DNA of 47,938 nt from Chloroflexota bacterium (GTDB taxonomy: Bacteria > Chloroflexota > Anaerolineae > Anaerolineales > Villigracilaceae). The stretch is from assembly GCA_016234555.1 (NCBI GenBank), contig JACRBJ010000041.1, positions 1 to 47,938 of the forward strand, in the 5' to 3' direction. Position numbers and translations under genes: made by a program. Positions 9,194 through 16,854 of this stretch are shown piece by piece (positions within the stretch are counted from its first letter, which is position 1; each line of letters begins with the position of its first letter). The notes under the pieces are model-generated. The model was not told the origin of the DNA and did no database searches. It saw only the letters and a program-made list of their open reading frames with translations.

Positions 9194-10699
9194 ATGAAAA
9201 CAACCCTCAGGCTTTTTCTTTCCGTCCTGCTCGCATTGGCCATTTCCTTTGCGTTCACTTCGCTTTTTCTGAACCTGTCCGAGCGCGCGGTCACCGACCA
9301 ATGGTTGCTGATGGGATTTTCGACCGCCGCACTGGGATACCTGATCTTTTCCGCGTGGGGGAAAATCAAACTTAAGTTGAGCCTGCCGAAAATCGAACCG
9401 GACGCCATCAAAGCCGCACTCCGCGAACATGCCCCCGGCATTGTGCTGGCTCTGCTCTTTCTTGCCACCTACACGCATTTTGGATTGCAACTCAACTTTG
9501 CGGACAGCGATACGACGGATAACTTTCTCGACGCCGATAACTATCCCTGGATGCTGCGCATCGCCGACCCGAATGGATACCGTCTCGAGATGCGCGGCCC
9601 CCACCCCTTTGCGTTTTTCCTCCTGCGTCCCCTTGGCTGGTTGCTGAACCTGTTTACTGGGACAAACCCCTGGCTTTCCGCCGTCCTGCTGAACGCCCTT
9701 GTGGGAGCCTCGTGTGTTTTCATGGCGTGGGTCTTCATCAAACGCCAGTCACAGAATTCGATTTACGCCCTGTTGATCGCGGCGTTGTTGGGACTGAGTA
9801 CGTCGCACTTCTTCTTCGGTGCGGTCATCGAGTCGTACATCTTCTCCGCCGCCGCGCTCATCGGCTTTGCGCTGGCGCTTCAAAAACGTGCGGACTCGCT
9901 GTCCGCGCCGGTGACGATGAGCGTCATCACCTTTGGCATCACCCTCACGAACTACGCGCAGAACTTCATCGGCTTCGTCGTGGACCAGCTTCCGAAGCTC
10001 ACCCGCAAAACGTTTGGCGAATTCTTTGCGAAAGTCTTCCAGTTCACCGCGCTGACTCTCTCGCTGGGGATAGTCATCAGCGTGATCCACGCCGCATGGT
10101 ACCCATCCAGCCGCCTGTTTTTCCAGTTGTCAGATGCGCAGATCGAAGGCGACTTCTCCCTTTCCATCTTTCAGGAACCGCAGTGGAAACTCACGGGGCG
10201 GATCATCCTGCTCATCCGCACGATGCTGCTTTACACGGTGATCGCGCCGCAGCCCTTTGTCTTTGGCAAGGAAGTAGGCGCCTGGCTTCCATATTTCAGC
10301 TTCTTCAAGCTCACGCCGCAGATTTATTCCTACAGCGAATATTCCGGAGTTGGGAATATTCTCGTCTTTGCCTGGGCTGCCCTGCTTCTATTGTCGGGGA
10401 TTTTCTTCCTGTGGAAGCTCATCCGCACCCGCAAGGTTGACCTCTCGCTCGCCTTTGTGCTCAGCCTGCTGTTCAACTTTGTCCTGCACATCAGCTACGG
10501 GTTCGAGCCAATCCTGTACTCACCGGACTGGGCGTACGCGCTGATATTCTTCGTCGGGGTTTCGCTCGCGCCGCTGGCGGGGAATCGTTTCTTCCAGGCC
10601 GCCCTGCTGCTGTTCCTGATTTTGCTTGCCTGGAATCAGGTTCAGCTTCTCCAGTTCATCCTCGATACGATTGCACCGTTTTATGGCAGGGGCATTTGA
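9194..10699 (+). CDS. Polytopic membrane protein, tandem paralogue 2 of 3 (GT-C-like)
   Basis: A 501-residue membrane protein, the shortest of the three paralogues. The same motif order is present: DADNYPWMLRIAD then GPHPFAFFLLRPL (about 113-147), VIESYIF, GITLTNYAQN, and HISYGFEPILYSPDWAY near the C-terminus. It begins 13 nt after the previous stop without a clear ribosome site and ends overlapping the next start, so the genes are likely co-transcribed and translationally coupled. The function is unknown; a glycosyltransferase-like role in envelope assembly is only a fold-level guess. Confidence 0.8.
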   Translation: MKTTLRLFLSVLLALAISFAFTSLFLNLSERAVTDQWLLMGFSTAALGYLIFSAWGKIKLKLSLPKIEPDAIKAALREHAPGIVLALLFLATYTHFGLQLNFADSDTTDNFLDADNYPWMLRIADPNGYRLEMRGPHPFAFFLLRPLGWLLNLFTGTNPWLSAVLLNALVGASCVFMAWVFIKRQSQNSIYALLIAALLGLSTSHFFFGAVIESYIFSAAALIGFALALQKRADSLSAPVTMSVITFGITLTNYAQNFIGFVVDQLPKLTRKTFGEFFAKVFQFTALTLSLGIVISVIHAAWYPSSRLFFQLSDAQIEGDFSLSIFQEPQWKLTGRIILLIRTMLLYTVIAPQPFVFGKEVGAWLPYFSFFKLTPQIYSYSEYSGVGNILVFAWAALLLLSGIFFLWKLIRTRKVDLSLAFVLSLLFNFVLHISYGFEPILYSPDWAYALIFFVGVSLAPLAGNRFFQAALLLFLILLAWNQVQLLQFILDTIAPFYGRGI

Positions 10700-12351
10700 T
10701 GATGCGCTTTTTTAATCGCCGCATGTTCGCGGCGTGGATTCTTTCCATCGTCGCCGCATTTGTTGCGCTGGGATTTCTAAAGAACTTTTACTCCTCCTTC
10801 GTCGAAATCCTCCTGTTGACCCTTGCCCTACAATCCCTGGCGGGGATGTTGATCTACCGCCTGCTCGGCAAGACAAAAGGACTGCGTAAATATCAGCCTG
10901 CCGACCTCGCCATCGCGCTCGCCCTGTTCATCGCATTGACCGTCTTCGTGCTATACCTGTTTGCGATGGCAAGCCGCTTCCCCAGCTTGTTCAACGCCGG
11001 TTACTTTTTACTGTCTGGCGGACAGTTGATCCCGTTTGCGGTGGGCAGCGCTTTGGTCGTACCATGCCTTGCATGGGGACGAAAGTTCGTCAAACAAGGG
11101 AGCGTCAAATCCACCCGCGCCTATCTTTCGATGAACAGCCTGGTGACGGGCGTACTGCTCGCGGGATTCTTCTTCCTTGTTTACCTGATGCTCGCATCCA
11201 TTTTCAACCAGCCCGTCTTCGATGTGGACGACATCTTCTTCGACACGGATTCGCTCCTCTGGCGGCGGCGTTTCACCGGCGAGTTTTACCCTGATTACTA
11301 TTGGCGTTCCGTCCATCCCTTTGCGCTGTTGATCGTCAGACCGCTGGTTGCGGCTCTTGCCTTCCTCCTCAAAGGTGACCAGCTTGCCGCCGCGTTCGTC
11401 CTGACCGCACTGACCGGCGCAGTCTGCGTTTTCCTGGTCTGGTACTTTGTAAAACATACCGTCGGGAATCGGTTATATGCCGTGCTCATCGCCACGATGT
11501 TTGGGGCATCCGCTGCACAGCTTGTGTTTGGCTCGTTAATCGAGACGTACATCTTCCTGACCGTGACCGCGTTGATTTTCATGGTCCTGCTGCTCAAGGA
11601 TGCTCCCCCGGTTGCACTGGTGGTTACGGGACTTGTCACGTTCGGCATCACCATCTCGAACTTCGGGCAGACCGTCATTGCACATCTGCTGGTCAAACGT
11701 AATTTCAAGCAATGGGTCGTGTACGGCTTGATCGTCGCGGCGCTGGTAATTCCACTGACCCTGTTGAACAATTTTGTATTCCCCAAGTCACAACCATACT
11801 TCTTCGACATTGCATCCTACAACGGCGAGGGACACAACTCCTTCCCGCCGACCCTCCAGCGCGGCATGTATCTGGGACGTGTGATGTTCATGCACAGCAT
11901 GGTCGCGCCCGATCCCCTGATCCTGAATGAGGAAATCCCATTTCTGAAGGTGTGGATGTTCAGGGCAGCAATCAAAAGGGATCCCATGCGCATCGCGGAG
12001 TACAACAGTCCGTTCGGGACGCTGGTCGCTTTCATCTGGCTCTGCCTGACCGCGTTGGGCGGGGTGCTGTTCCTGAAAAATTTGAAACGTCACGACAACC
12101 GCTTCCCCTTCGCCTTCACCCTGCTTCTGATCTTCAACTTTGCGCTTCACATGCAATACGGCAAGGATGTCTTCCTCTACGCCACCAACTGGACCTACGC
12201 CCTCGTGCTTTTCCTCGCCCTGGCATGGCGCGAACTCGCGGATAAAAAGTGGTTCCAGATCAGCCTACTCGTTTTTGTAGCGTTGCTCCTGGCGAACAAC
12301 TCCCGACTTGTCTTTACTATGTTGAGTACGTCAGCTTTGCATATCAAGTGA
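10699..12351 (+). CDS. Polytopic membrane protein, tandem paralogue 3 of 3 (GT-C-like)
   Basis: A 550-residue membrane protein. Shared motifs are FDTDSLLWRRRF then SVHPFALLIVRPL (about 181-216), LIETYIF, GITISNFGQT and HMQYGKDVFLYATNWTY with LANNS. The ATG at 10699 overlaps the upstream TGA; a second ATG follows directly, and the GGCAGGGG upstream suits either. The three copies are clearly homologous yet divergent at most positions, which suggests an old tandem duplication with specialisation rather than recent amplification. The transcript ends at the perfect palindrome at 12421. Confidence 0.8.
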   Translation: MMRFFNRRMFAAWILSIVAAFVALGFLKNFYSSFVEILLLTLALQSLAGMLIYRLLGKTKGLRKYQPADLAIALALFIALTVFVLYLFAMASRFPSLFNAGYFLLSGGQLIPFAVGSALVVPCLAWGRKFVKQGSVKSTRAYLSMNSLVTGVLLAGFFFLVYLMLASIFNQPVFDVDDIFFDTDSLLWRRRFTGEFYPDYYWRSVHPFALLIVRPLVAALAFLLKGDQLAAAFVLTALTGAVCVFLVWYFVKHTVGNRLYAVLIATMFGASAAQLVFGSLIETYIFLTVTALIFMVLLLKDAPPVALVVTGLVTFGITISNFGQTVIAHLLVKRNFKQWVVYGLIVAALVIPLTLLNNFVFPKSQPYFFDIASYNGEGHNSFPPTLQRGMYLGRVMFMHSMVAPDPLILNEEIPFLKVWMFRAAIKRDPMRIAEYNSPFGTLVAFIWLCLTALGGVLFLKNLKRHDNRFPFAFTLLLIFNFALHMQYGKDVFLYATNWTYALVLFLALAWRELADKKWFQISLLVFVALLLANNSRLVFTMLSTSALHIK

Positions 12352-12420
12352 TTTGGATCGGGTCATAAGACAACGTCACCTGCGTGGCTGGAATTATCTT
12401 GACGAAGATTCCAGGATGGA

Positions 12421-12466
12421 AAGGAAAATAAACAACCCTCCCCGCGGAGGGTTGTTTATTTTCCTT
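12421..12466. terminator. Perfect 21-bp palindromic terminator, works in both directions
   Basis: The arms 12421-12441 and 12446-12466 are exact reverse complements, with a 4-nt loop CCGC. The outer stem is A-rich on one arm and T-rich on the other, so either strand gives a G/C-rich hairpin core with a U-rich 3' side. Confidence 0.9.
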
Positions 12467-12498
12467 GACCGTGTTATTTTCGCGCAGAGGACATCACT

Positions 12499-13842
12499 AT
12501 GGGACACAAAACAAAACGCCCCTCGGGAATGTTTGGCTTTTCACTCGTCTGGCTTGGACAGATCGTTTCCGTGCTTGCCACCAGCATGAGCACCTTCGCA
12601 CTGACCATCTGGGTCTTCGAGAAGACCGGCAGCGCCACTGCGCTTGCATTGGTGCAGGTCTTTTTCATCACGCCCTTTTTGATCATCACCCCGTTTGCCG
12701 GCGTGATGGTGGACCGCCACAACCGCAAACTGATGATGATGGTCAGCGACTTGGCGGCGGGACTCGCGACGATTTCCATCCTCATCTTGCAGGCTTTTGG
12801 TCTCCTTGAAGTCTGGCATTTATACGCCGCCGCCATCTTTCAGGGGCTTGGCAACGCCTTCCAATGGCCCGCGTTTTCCGCGACGATCAGCACCATGCTC
12901 CCCAAGGAACAATACGGGCGGGCAAACGGCATGATGTCGCTGGTGCAGACGGGACCGGGAATTATTGCCCCGATGATGGCGGGCGCGCTATTACCGCTCA
13001 TCGGTCTGACGGGAATCCTCTCGCTGGATGTAGTCACATTCCTTCTGGCGATTCTCGTCCTGCTGTTCGTTCACATCCCGCAGCCGCCGCGTTCCGAGGA
13101 AGGCGCGCAGTCACAGGGACATATTTTGCAGGAAGCTGTCTTTGGCTTCCGTTACATTTTTGCCCGACCCAGCCTGCTCGGGTTGCAGCTGGTCTTTTTC
13201 TTCGGCAACCTTTGCATGGGCATCGCCTTCACCGCGATCTCGCCGATGGTGCTGCTTCGCACCGGCAATGACAGTGTCAGCCTCGGCGCAGTGTTGTCTG
13301 CCGGGGCGGCGGGTGGTGTGGCAGGCGGTGTGATCATGAGTCTTTGGGGTGGATTCAAACGACGGGTACACGGCGTTCTGGCTGGCTGGATCATCTCCAG
13401 TTTGTTTTTCTCACTGGCGGGAGTTGGTGCCCGGCTTCCGCTTTGGGTGGTGGCAATGGCACTGACCTCCTTCTTCGGTCCGCTGATTGACGGTTCGAAC
13501 CAGGCGATCTGGCAGTCGAAGGTCCCGCCCGATTTGCAGGGACGGGTTTTCTCAGCCCGCCTGTTGATTGCCTGGATTACGAATCCCATCTCGCCGCTGA
13601 TCGCCGGCTTGCTGGGCGATTATGTGCTGGAGCCTGCGATGCGCGTTTCAAGCGGAGTCCTCCCTTCGATCTTTGGCTGGCTAACTCCGCCAGGTCCCGG
13701 TGCGGGGATGGGACTGCTGGTCTTCCTCAGTTGCTTTGGTGGGGTCGTCGCTGGCGTGGCGGGTTATCTCAATCCATACACCCGCAATGCCGAGAGCATT
13801 CTCCCCGACCATGATATGCTGCCACAAGCAGAAACTGTCTAA
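12499..13842 (+). CDS. MFS transporter (EntS/macrolide-efflux-like)
   Basis: A 447-residue major facilitator protein with 12 predicted helices. Motif A is visible after helix 2 (GVMVDRHNRKLMMM), and the segment GLGNAFQWPAFSATISTMLP resembles the EntS/MefA branch of drug and siderophore exporters. Start ATG at 12499 with AGAGGA 7 nt upstream. It is isolated between a terminator and an HtrA gene, so context gives no substrate. An extended periplasmic loop precedes the last helix. The protein ends close to a pyrimidine-rich repeat. Confidence 0.9.
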   Translation: MGHKTKRPSGMFGFSLVWLGQIVSVLATSMSTFALTIWVFEKTGSATALALVQVFFITPFLIITPFAGVMVDRHNRKLMMMVSDLAAGLATISILILQAFGLLEVWHLYAAAIFQGLGNAFQWPAFSATISTMLPKEQYGRANGMMSLVQTGPGIIAPMMAGALLPLIGLTGILSLDVVTFLLAILVLLFVHIPQPPRSEEGAQSQGHILQEAVFGFRYIFARPSLLGLQLVFFFGNLCMGIAFTAISPMVLLRTGNDSVSLGAVLSAGAAGGVAGGVIMSLWGGFKRRVHGVLAGWIISSLFFSLAGVGARLPLWVVAMALTSFFGPLIDGSNQAIWQSKVPPDLQGRVFSARLLIAWITNPISPLIAGLLGDYVLEPAMRVSSGVLPSIFGWLTPPGPGAGMGLLVFLSCFGGVVAGVAGYLNPYTRNAESILPDHDMLPQAETV

Positions 13843-13848
13843 CCCGAT

Positions 13849-13881
13849 AACTTTCAAACTTTCCAACCTTCCAACTCTTCC
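13849..13881. repeat. Pyrimidine-rich degenerate word repeat
   Basis: Near-tandem words of the type AACTTTC-AAACTTTCC-AACCTTCC-AACTCTTCC, starting 7 bp after the MFS stop codon. One of several low-complexity tracts placed directly after genes in this window. Confidence 0.6.
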
Positions 13882-13967
13882 CTAGCCGTTCTTCCAGTAT
13901 CCGTCCACCCGTTTAGGCGATACACTCCGAACGTGCGCTGGCTATACTGGCGCAAAGGAGATAAACC

Positions 13968-14867
13968 ATGACTAAAAATTTATTCGTTGAACTTTCGGAT
14001 GCAATGGCAGACGCCGCCGAGCGCGCTGGGAAATCCACAGTGCTGGTGGATGCGCGTCGAAAATTCCCCGCCAGCGGAATTGCCTTCGCCAAAGATTTGA
14101 TTCTGACCGCGGACCATGTCGTCGAACGCGATGAGGACATCAAAGTGATTCTGGCGGACGGGACGGAGGTCACAGCACAACTTGCTGGACGCGACCCCGG
14201 AACTGATCTGGCTGTCCTCAAGCTGGGGCAACCCTTAGCATCTCCCGCCGAAGTCTCGAAGACCGCCGCGCGTGTGGGACAATTGGTGCTGGCAATCGGC
14301 AGACCATCCACCAGCGGAATCCAATCCAGCTTCGGGGCCGTCAACTCCATCGGCGGACCGGTCCGCACGGGACGCGGCAGCGTGTTGGAGCAGTACATCA
14401 AAACCGACGTTGTTTCCTACCCCGGCTTCTCCGGCGGACCATTGGTCAACGGCGACGGCACAATCCTCGGCATCAACACCTCCGGCTTTGGACATGGCGG
14501 CGCGCTCACCATCCCTGCCGATGTTGCCTGGAGAATCGCGGAGACCCTCGCCAAACATGGCAAGATCAAACGCGGCTATCTCGGCATCCGCAGTCAGGTG
14601 GTGGAACTTCCCGCCGACGCGAAGAAGGCGTTGAAACGTGAGCAGGACAGCGGGCTTCTGCTGGTCGGTCTCGAAGCGGACAGCCCTGCCGGCAAAGGCG
14701 GACTGATGGTTGGTGATATCCTTGTGGGCATCGCCGGCGAACCCGTCGCCCATCAGGATGACCTGTTCGTCAACCTCGGCGCGGATACGGTTGGCAAATC
14801 CACCCCGATTGATATTCTGCGCGGCGGCAAGTTGGAATCCATCAAAGTGGAAATTGGCGAACGTTAG
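13968..14867 (+). CDS. HtrA/DegP-like trypsin-type serine protease with PDZ domain, no signal peptide
   Basis: A 299-residue protein with a trypsin-like domain (about 20-195) carrying the full triad: H50 in TADHVV, D80 in GTDLAVLKL, S155 in GFSGGPLVN. A PDZ domain follows (about 200-299). Most HtrA proteins are periplasmic or membrane-anchored. This one starts MTKNLFVELSDAMADAAERA with no signal peptide or transmembrane helix, so it is probably cytoplasmic, unless the true start were further upstream, where no in-frame extension is visible. Ribosome site GGAG before ATG. Its substrate is unknown. Confidence 0.92.
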   Translation: MTKNLFVELSDAMADAAERAGKSTVLVDARRKFPASGIAFAKDLILTADHVVERDEDIKVILADGTEVTAQLAGRDPGTDLAVLKLGQPLASPAEVSKTAARVGQLVLAIGRPSTSGIQSSFGAVNSIGGPVRTGRGSVLEQYIKTDVVSYPGFSGGPLVNGDGTILGINTSGFGHGGALTIPADVAWRIAETLAKHGKIKRGYLGIRSQVVELPADAKKALKREQDSGLLLVGLEADSPAGKGGLMVGDILVGIAGEPVAHQDDLFVNLGADTVGKSTPIDILRGGKLESIKVEIGER

Positions 14868-14890
14868 CTAATGACGTTGCGAGGGCGGTT

Positions 14891-14953
14891 TTTGCCGCGA
14901 ATTTGCGCGGACGTGCGCGAATTGCGAAAAAAATCCGCGCAATCTGCGGCAAA
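14891..14953. repeat. Imperfect inverted repeat after the protease gene
   Basis: The left arm 14891-14911 (TTTGCCGC..., GCGCGGA) and right arm 14934-14953 (TCCGCGC..., GCGGCAAA) pair with few mismatches around a 22-nt centre that itself repeats GCGCGAATT-like words. It looks like a dispersed palindromic element. The remaining bases to 15037 hold no gene. Confidence 0.65.
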
Positions 14954-15050
14954 GGTTTTGCTGGATTAATTTGGAAAGGGACAAAGGACTTTCAAGAAAA
15001 TGCTTCGCAACTTTGCTCCTTCGCGGTAAAGTTTTTTAGGAGACTCATCA

Positions 15051-15659
15051 TTGATCCGAGTCACAATCGTCTCGCCCAACCCAACCCTGCGGATCGGTCT
15101 GCGTGAAATCCTTAGCAGGCAGTCCGAGGTCAAAGTGGTGGGCGAGGCAGTTGACCTTGCAGACGTAAACGAAAACGAGACCGAGGTTGCAGTACTTGCC
15201 TCGGTCTCGTCTGCGCGTTTGCTTGAAAGCAAACCTTCTTTTGCGATTTTATTTTTGACGGATGATATTCAATCCGTCCGCTCGATGCTGAATTCAAGCT
15301 CACAGATATGGGGCGTACTCTCGTCCGATGCAACCGAGGATGAACTGGTCGCAGCTATCTGCGCGATGGGGGAAGGGCTTTGGGTCGGCGCACCAGCTTT
15401 GGTCGGGGATCTGCTCCGCACTTCGGGACGGCGGGAAGCCGCCAGTGACGATTCTCCCATCGAGCCGTTGACCGCCCGCGAGATGGAAGTCATCCAACTC
15501 ATGGCTCAGGGACTGGCAAATAAACAGATCGCGCTGAGGCTGGGCATCAGCGAACACACGGTGAAATTTCACCTCTCATCTTTATATGCAAAACTGGGGG
15601 TATCGAGCCGCACCGAAGCGGTGAGACGCGGGATCGAACTTGGATTGATTTCGTTGTAA
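15051..15659 (+). CDS. NarL/FixJ-type regulator with degenerate receiver domain
   Basis: A 202-residue protein with a C-terminal LuxR-type helix-turn-helix (about 139-202; LTAREMEVIQLMAQG, then GISEHTVKFHLSSLYAKLGV), which binds DNA. The N-terminal half has receiver length and fold but has lost every phosphorylation residue: the acidic pair is replaced (IVSPNPTLR), the acceptor strand reads VAVLASVSSA with no Asp, and the conserved Lys is Ser (GVLSSDA). It should therefore act independently of phosphorylation. The start is TTG at 15051, 8 nt after AGGAG; no better ATG exists before the conserved fold. Targets are unknown. Confidence 0.88.
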   Translation: MIRVTIVSPNPTLRIGLREILSRQSEVKVVGEAVDLADVNENETEVAVLASVSSARLLESKPSFAILFLTDDIQSVRSMLNSSSQIWGVLSSDATEDELVAAICAMGEGLWVGAPALVGDLLRTSGRREAASDDSPIEPLTAREMEVIQLMAQGLANKQIALRLGISEHTVKFHLSSLYAKLGVSSRTEAVRRGIELGLISL

Positions 15660-15669
15660 CAAAACAAAC

Positions 15670-15700
15670 GCTCCATCGAGGGCTTAGCCCCCAATGGAGC
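15670..15700. terminator. Shared hairpin between convergent genes
   Basis: GCTCCAT (15670-15676) pairs with ATGGAGC (15694-15700), with an inner GGGC-TTA-GCCC stem. On the minus strand it is followed by GTTTGTTTTGTT, so it best terminates the 15715-15978 gene and may also serve the regulator. Confidence 0.7.
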
Positions 15701-15714
15701 ACGTGGGATTTCTA

Positions 15715-15978
15715 TTATCGCTTCTTCCTTCTTCCATGGAACAACACAGGCAGCGTGACGATGGCAACCAGCACGAAGCCCATCAGCACGATCCCATCCG
15801 TTGAACCAATTTCGGACAGGTCCTCCCCGCTTTGGGTTGGGGTGGGGACTTGCATGGAAAGCGAAGCCGTGCCCAGGTTTTTGGCTGCCGCTTCCGGTTG
15901 ACCGAAGTTTGTGGAAACAAGCACAAAGACGAGGGTGAGGAAGATCAATGCGATTCCAAAGGCGGGTGATGTTTTCAT
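15715..15978 (-). CDS. Small protein with signal peptide and C-terminal membrane anchor (87 aa)
   Basis: An 87-residue protein. The N-terminal hydrophobic segment (about 5-25) reads as a signal sequence or first helix. A short polar section with PTPTQSGED follows, then a C-terminal transmembrane helix (about 61-80) ending in GRRKKR, an arrangement like a minimal surface-anchored peptide. I do not recognise the family. There is no Shine-Dalgarno sequence; a TACAAT -10-like box at 15993-15988 stands 9 nt before the ATG, so the mRNA may be nearly leaderless. Confidence 0.65.
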   Translation of the reverse strand: MKTSPAFGIALIFLTLVFVLVSTNFGQPEAAAKNLGTASLSMQVPTPTQSGEDLSEIGSTDGIVLMGFVLVAIVTLPVLFHGRRKKR

Positions 15979-16056
15979 GGCTAAATTATTGTATCATGAC
16001 AGTATGTTTCAGTTGTGGATACAGCAAAAGCATATTACAGATAAATTCTCTCTTAT

Positions 16057-16086
16057 TTGTACATTTTTGGACTTTCGATGTATAAT
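16057..16086 (+). promoter_or_regulatory. Promoter of the alternative complex III operon
   Basis: TTGTAC (16057-16062), 18 bp, TATAAT (16081-16086). Initiation is expected near 16093, about 185 nt before actA. Confidence 0.75.
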
Positions 16087-16092
16087 GCGGCA

Positions 16093-16278
16093 GATTGTTT
16101 GCTGGCGGGGCTCAGCGCTTTTTAGTGAATCCAGCCTTAGCCGCCCGTTGCCCGGCGGCTTTGTGCTTACAGGGTACTGCGCCAGGGTCGAATCAAATGC
16201 CAGGTTTTTTGTTGTATTTTCGCATTTGAAACGTCGGAAAATTCTGCCACGAGCAGTAAGTCTACTTCAGGAGCATCC
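16093..16278 (+). ncRNA. Structured leader of the act operon, class unknown
   Basis: About 185 nt without a credible reading frame. CTGGCG at 16102-16107 can pair with CGCCAG at 16180-16185, or its first five bases can pair with GCCAG at 16199-16203, which is followed at once by a T6 run (16205-16210). Inside is a hairpin AGCCGCC (16139-16145)/GGCGGCT (16154-16160). Two exclusive partners for one strand, with a U-run after one of them, is the layout expected of a regulatory leader. I could not match it to any riboswitch class I know. Confidence 0.5.
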
Positions 16279-16833
16279 ATGATCAAAAGACTCTTTGACT
16301 GGCTGAGACAGCCACTCGGTCTGATTGCGGTGGAAATTGTTTTGCTGGCGGTGTTTAGTTTTGCCGCATACGGCATTTCTCTCACCCAGCAGGCTCCAGA
16401 ACAACCCGTTCAATTTCCACACAACCTGCACGTTGGGTTTGGAATCCAATGCCTGTATTGTCACCCCGGCGCGGCAAAGGGACCCGCCGCCGGCATCCCA
16501 TCGCAGGAGAAGTGTTGGGCGTGCCATAACCAGATTGCCAAGACCGAGACCAGCCTGCTGCTGGCTCCCTTGAAACAGGCTGTCCTGATCGATCAACCTT
16601 TGGAATGGGTTCCCGTGGCGCAGGTGCCCGACTTCGTCCAGTTTAACCATCGCGCCCACATTGCGGCGGGACAAAGCTGCGAGAACTGCCACGGCGATAT
16701 GTCGAAGCAGACGGTTGCTGAGAATCCGCAGGTCTTCAACATGGGCTTTTGTTTGAATTGTCATAAGCAGGTGGCGGGTGAGGACCATGAAAAACTGGTC
16801 AAGCTGACCGACTGTGGAACCTGTCATTATTAA
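16279..16833 (+). CDS. actA: Alternative complex III subunit ActA, pentahaem cytochrome c
   Basis: A 184-residue membrane-anchored cytochrome with five CXXCH haem sites: CLYCH, CWACH, CENCH, CLNCH and CGTCH. One N-terminal transmembrane helix (about 15-36) holds the haem domain on the outer face. ActA passes electrons within the quinol-oxidising alternative complex III, the functional replacement for cytochrome bc1. Extra histidines (FPHNLH, FNHRAH) are likely distal haem ligands, as in related multihaem proteins. First gene of the operon, with AGGAG before ATG. Confidence 0.95.
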   Translation: MIKRLFDWLRQPLGLIAVEIVLLAVFSFAAYGISLTQQAPEQPVQFPHNLHVGFGIQCLYCHPGAAKGPAAGIPSQEKCWACHNQIAKTETSLLLAPLKQAVLIDQPLEWVPVAQVPDFVQFNHRAHIAAGQSCENCHGDMSKQTVAENPQVFNMGFCLNCHKQVAGEDHEKLVKLTDCGTCHY

Positions 16834-16854
16834 ACCGGGTGAGAGGAAATCAAA

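Noticed and set aside
16180..16203. T-loop-like GGTCGAATC suggesting a tRNA in the act leader
   Set aside because: No acceptor, D or anticodon arms of correct length can be formed around it.
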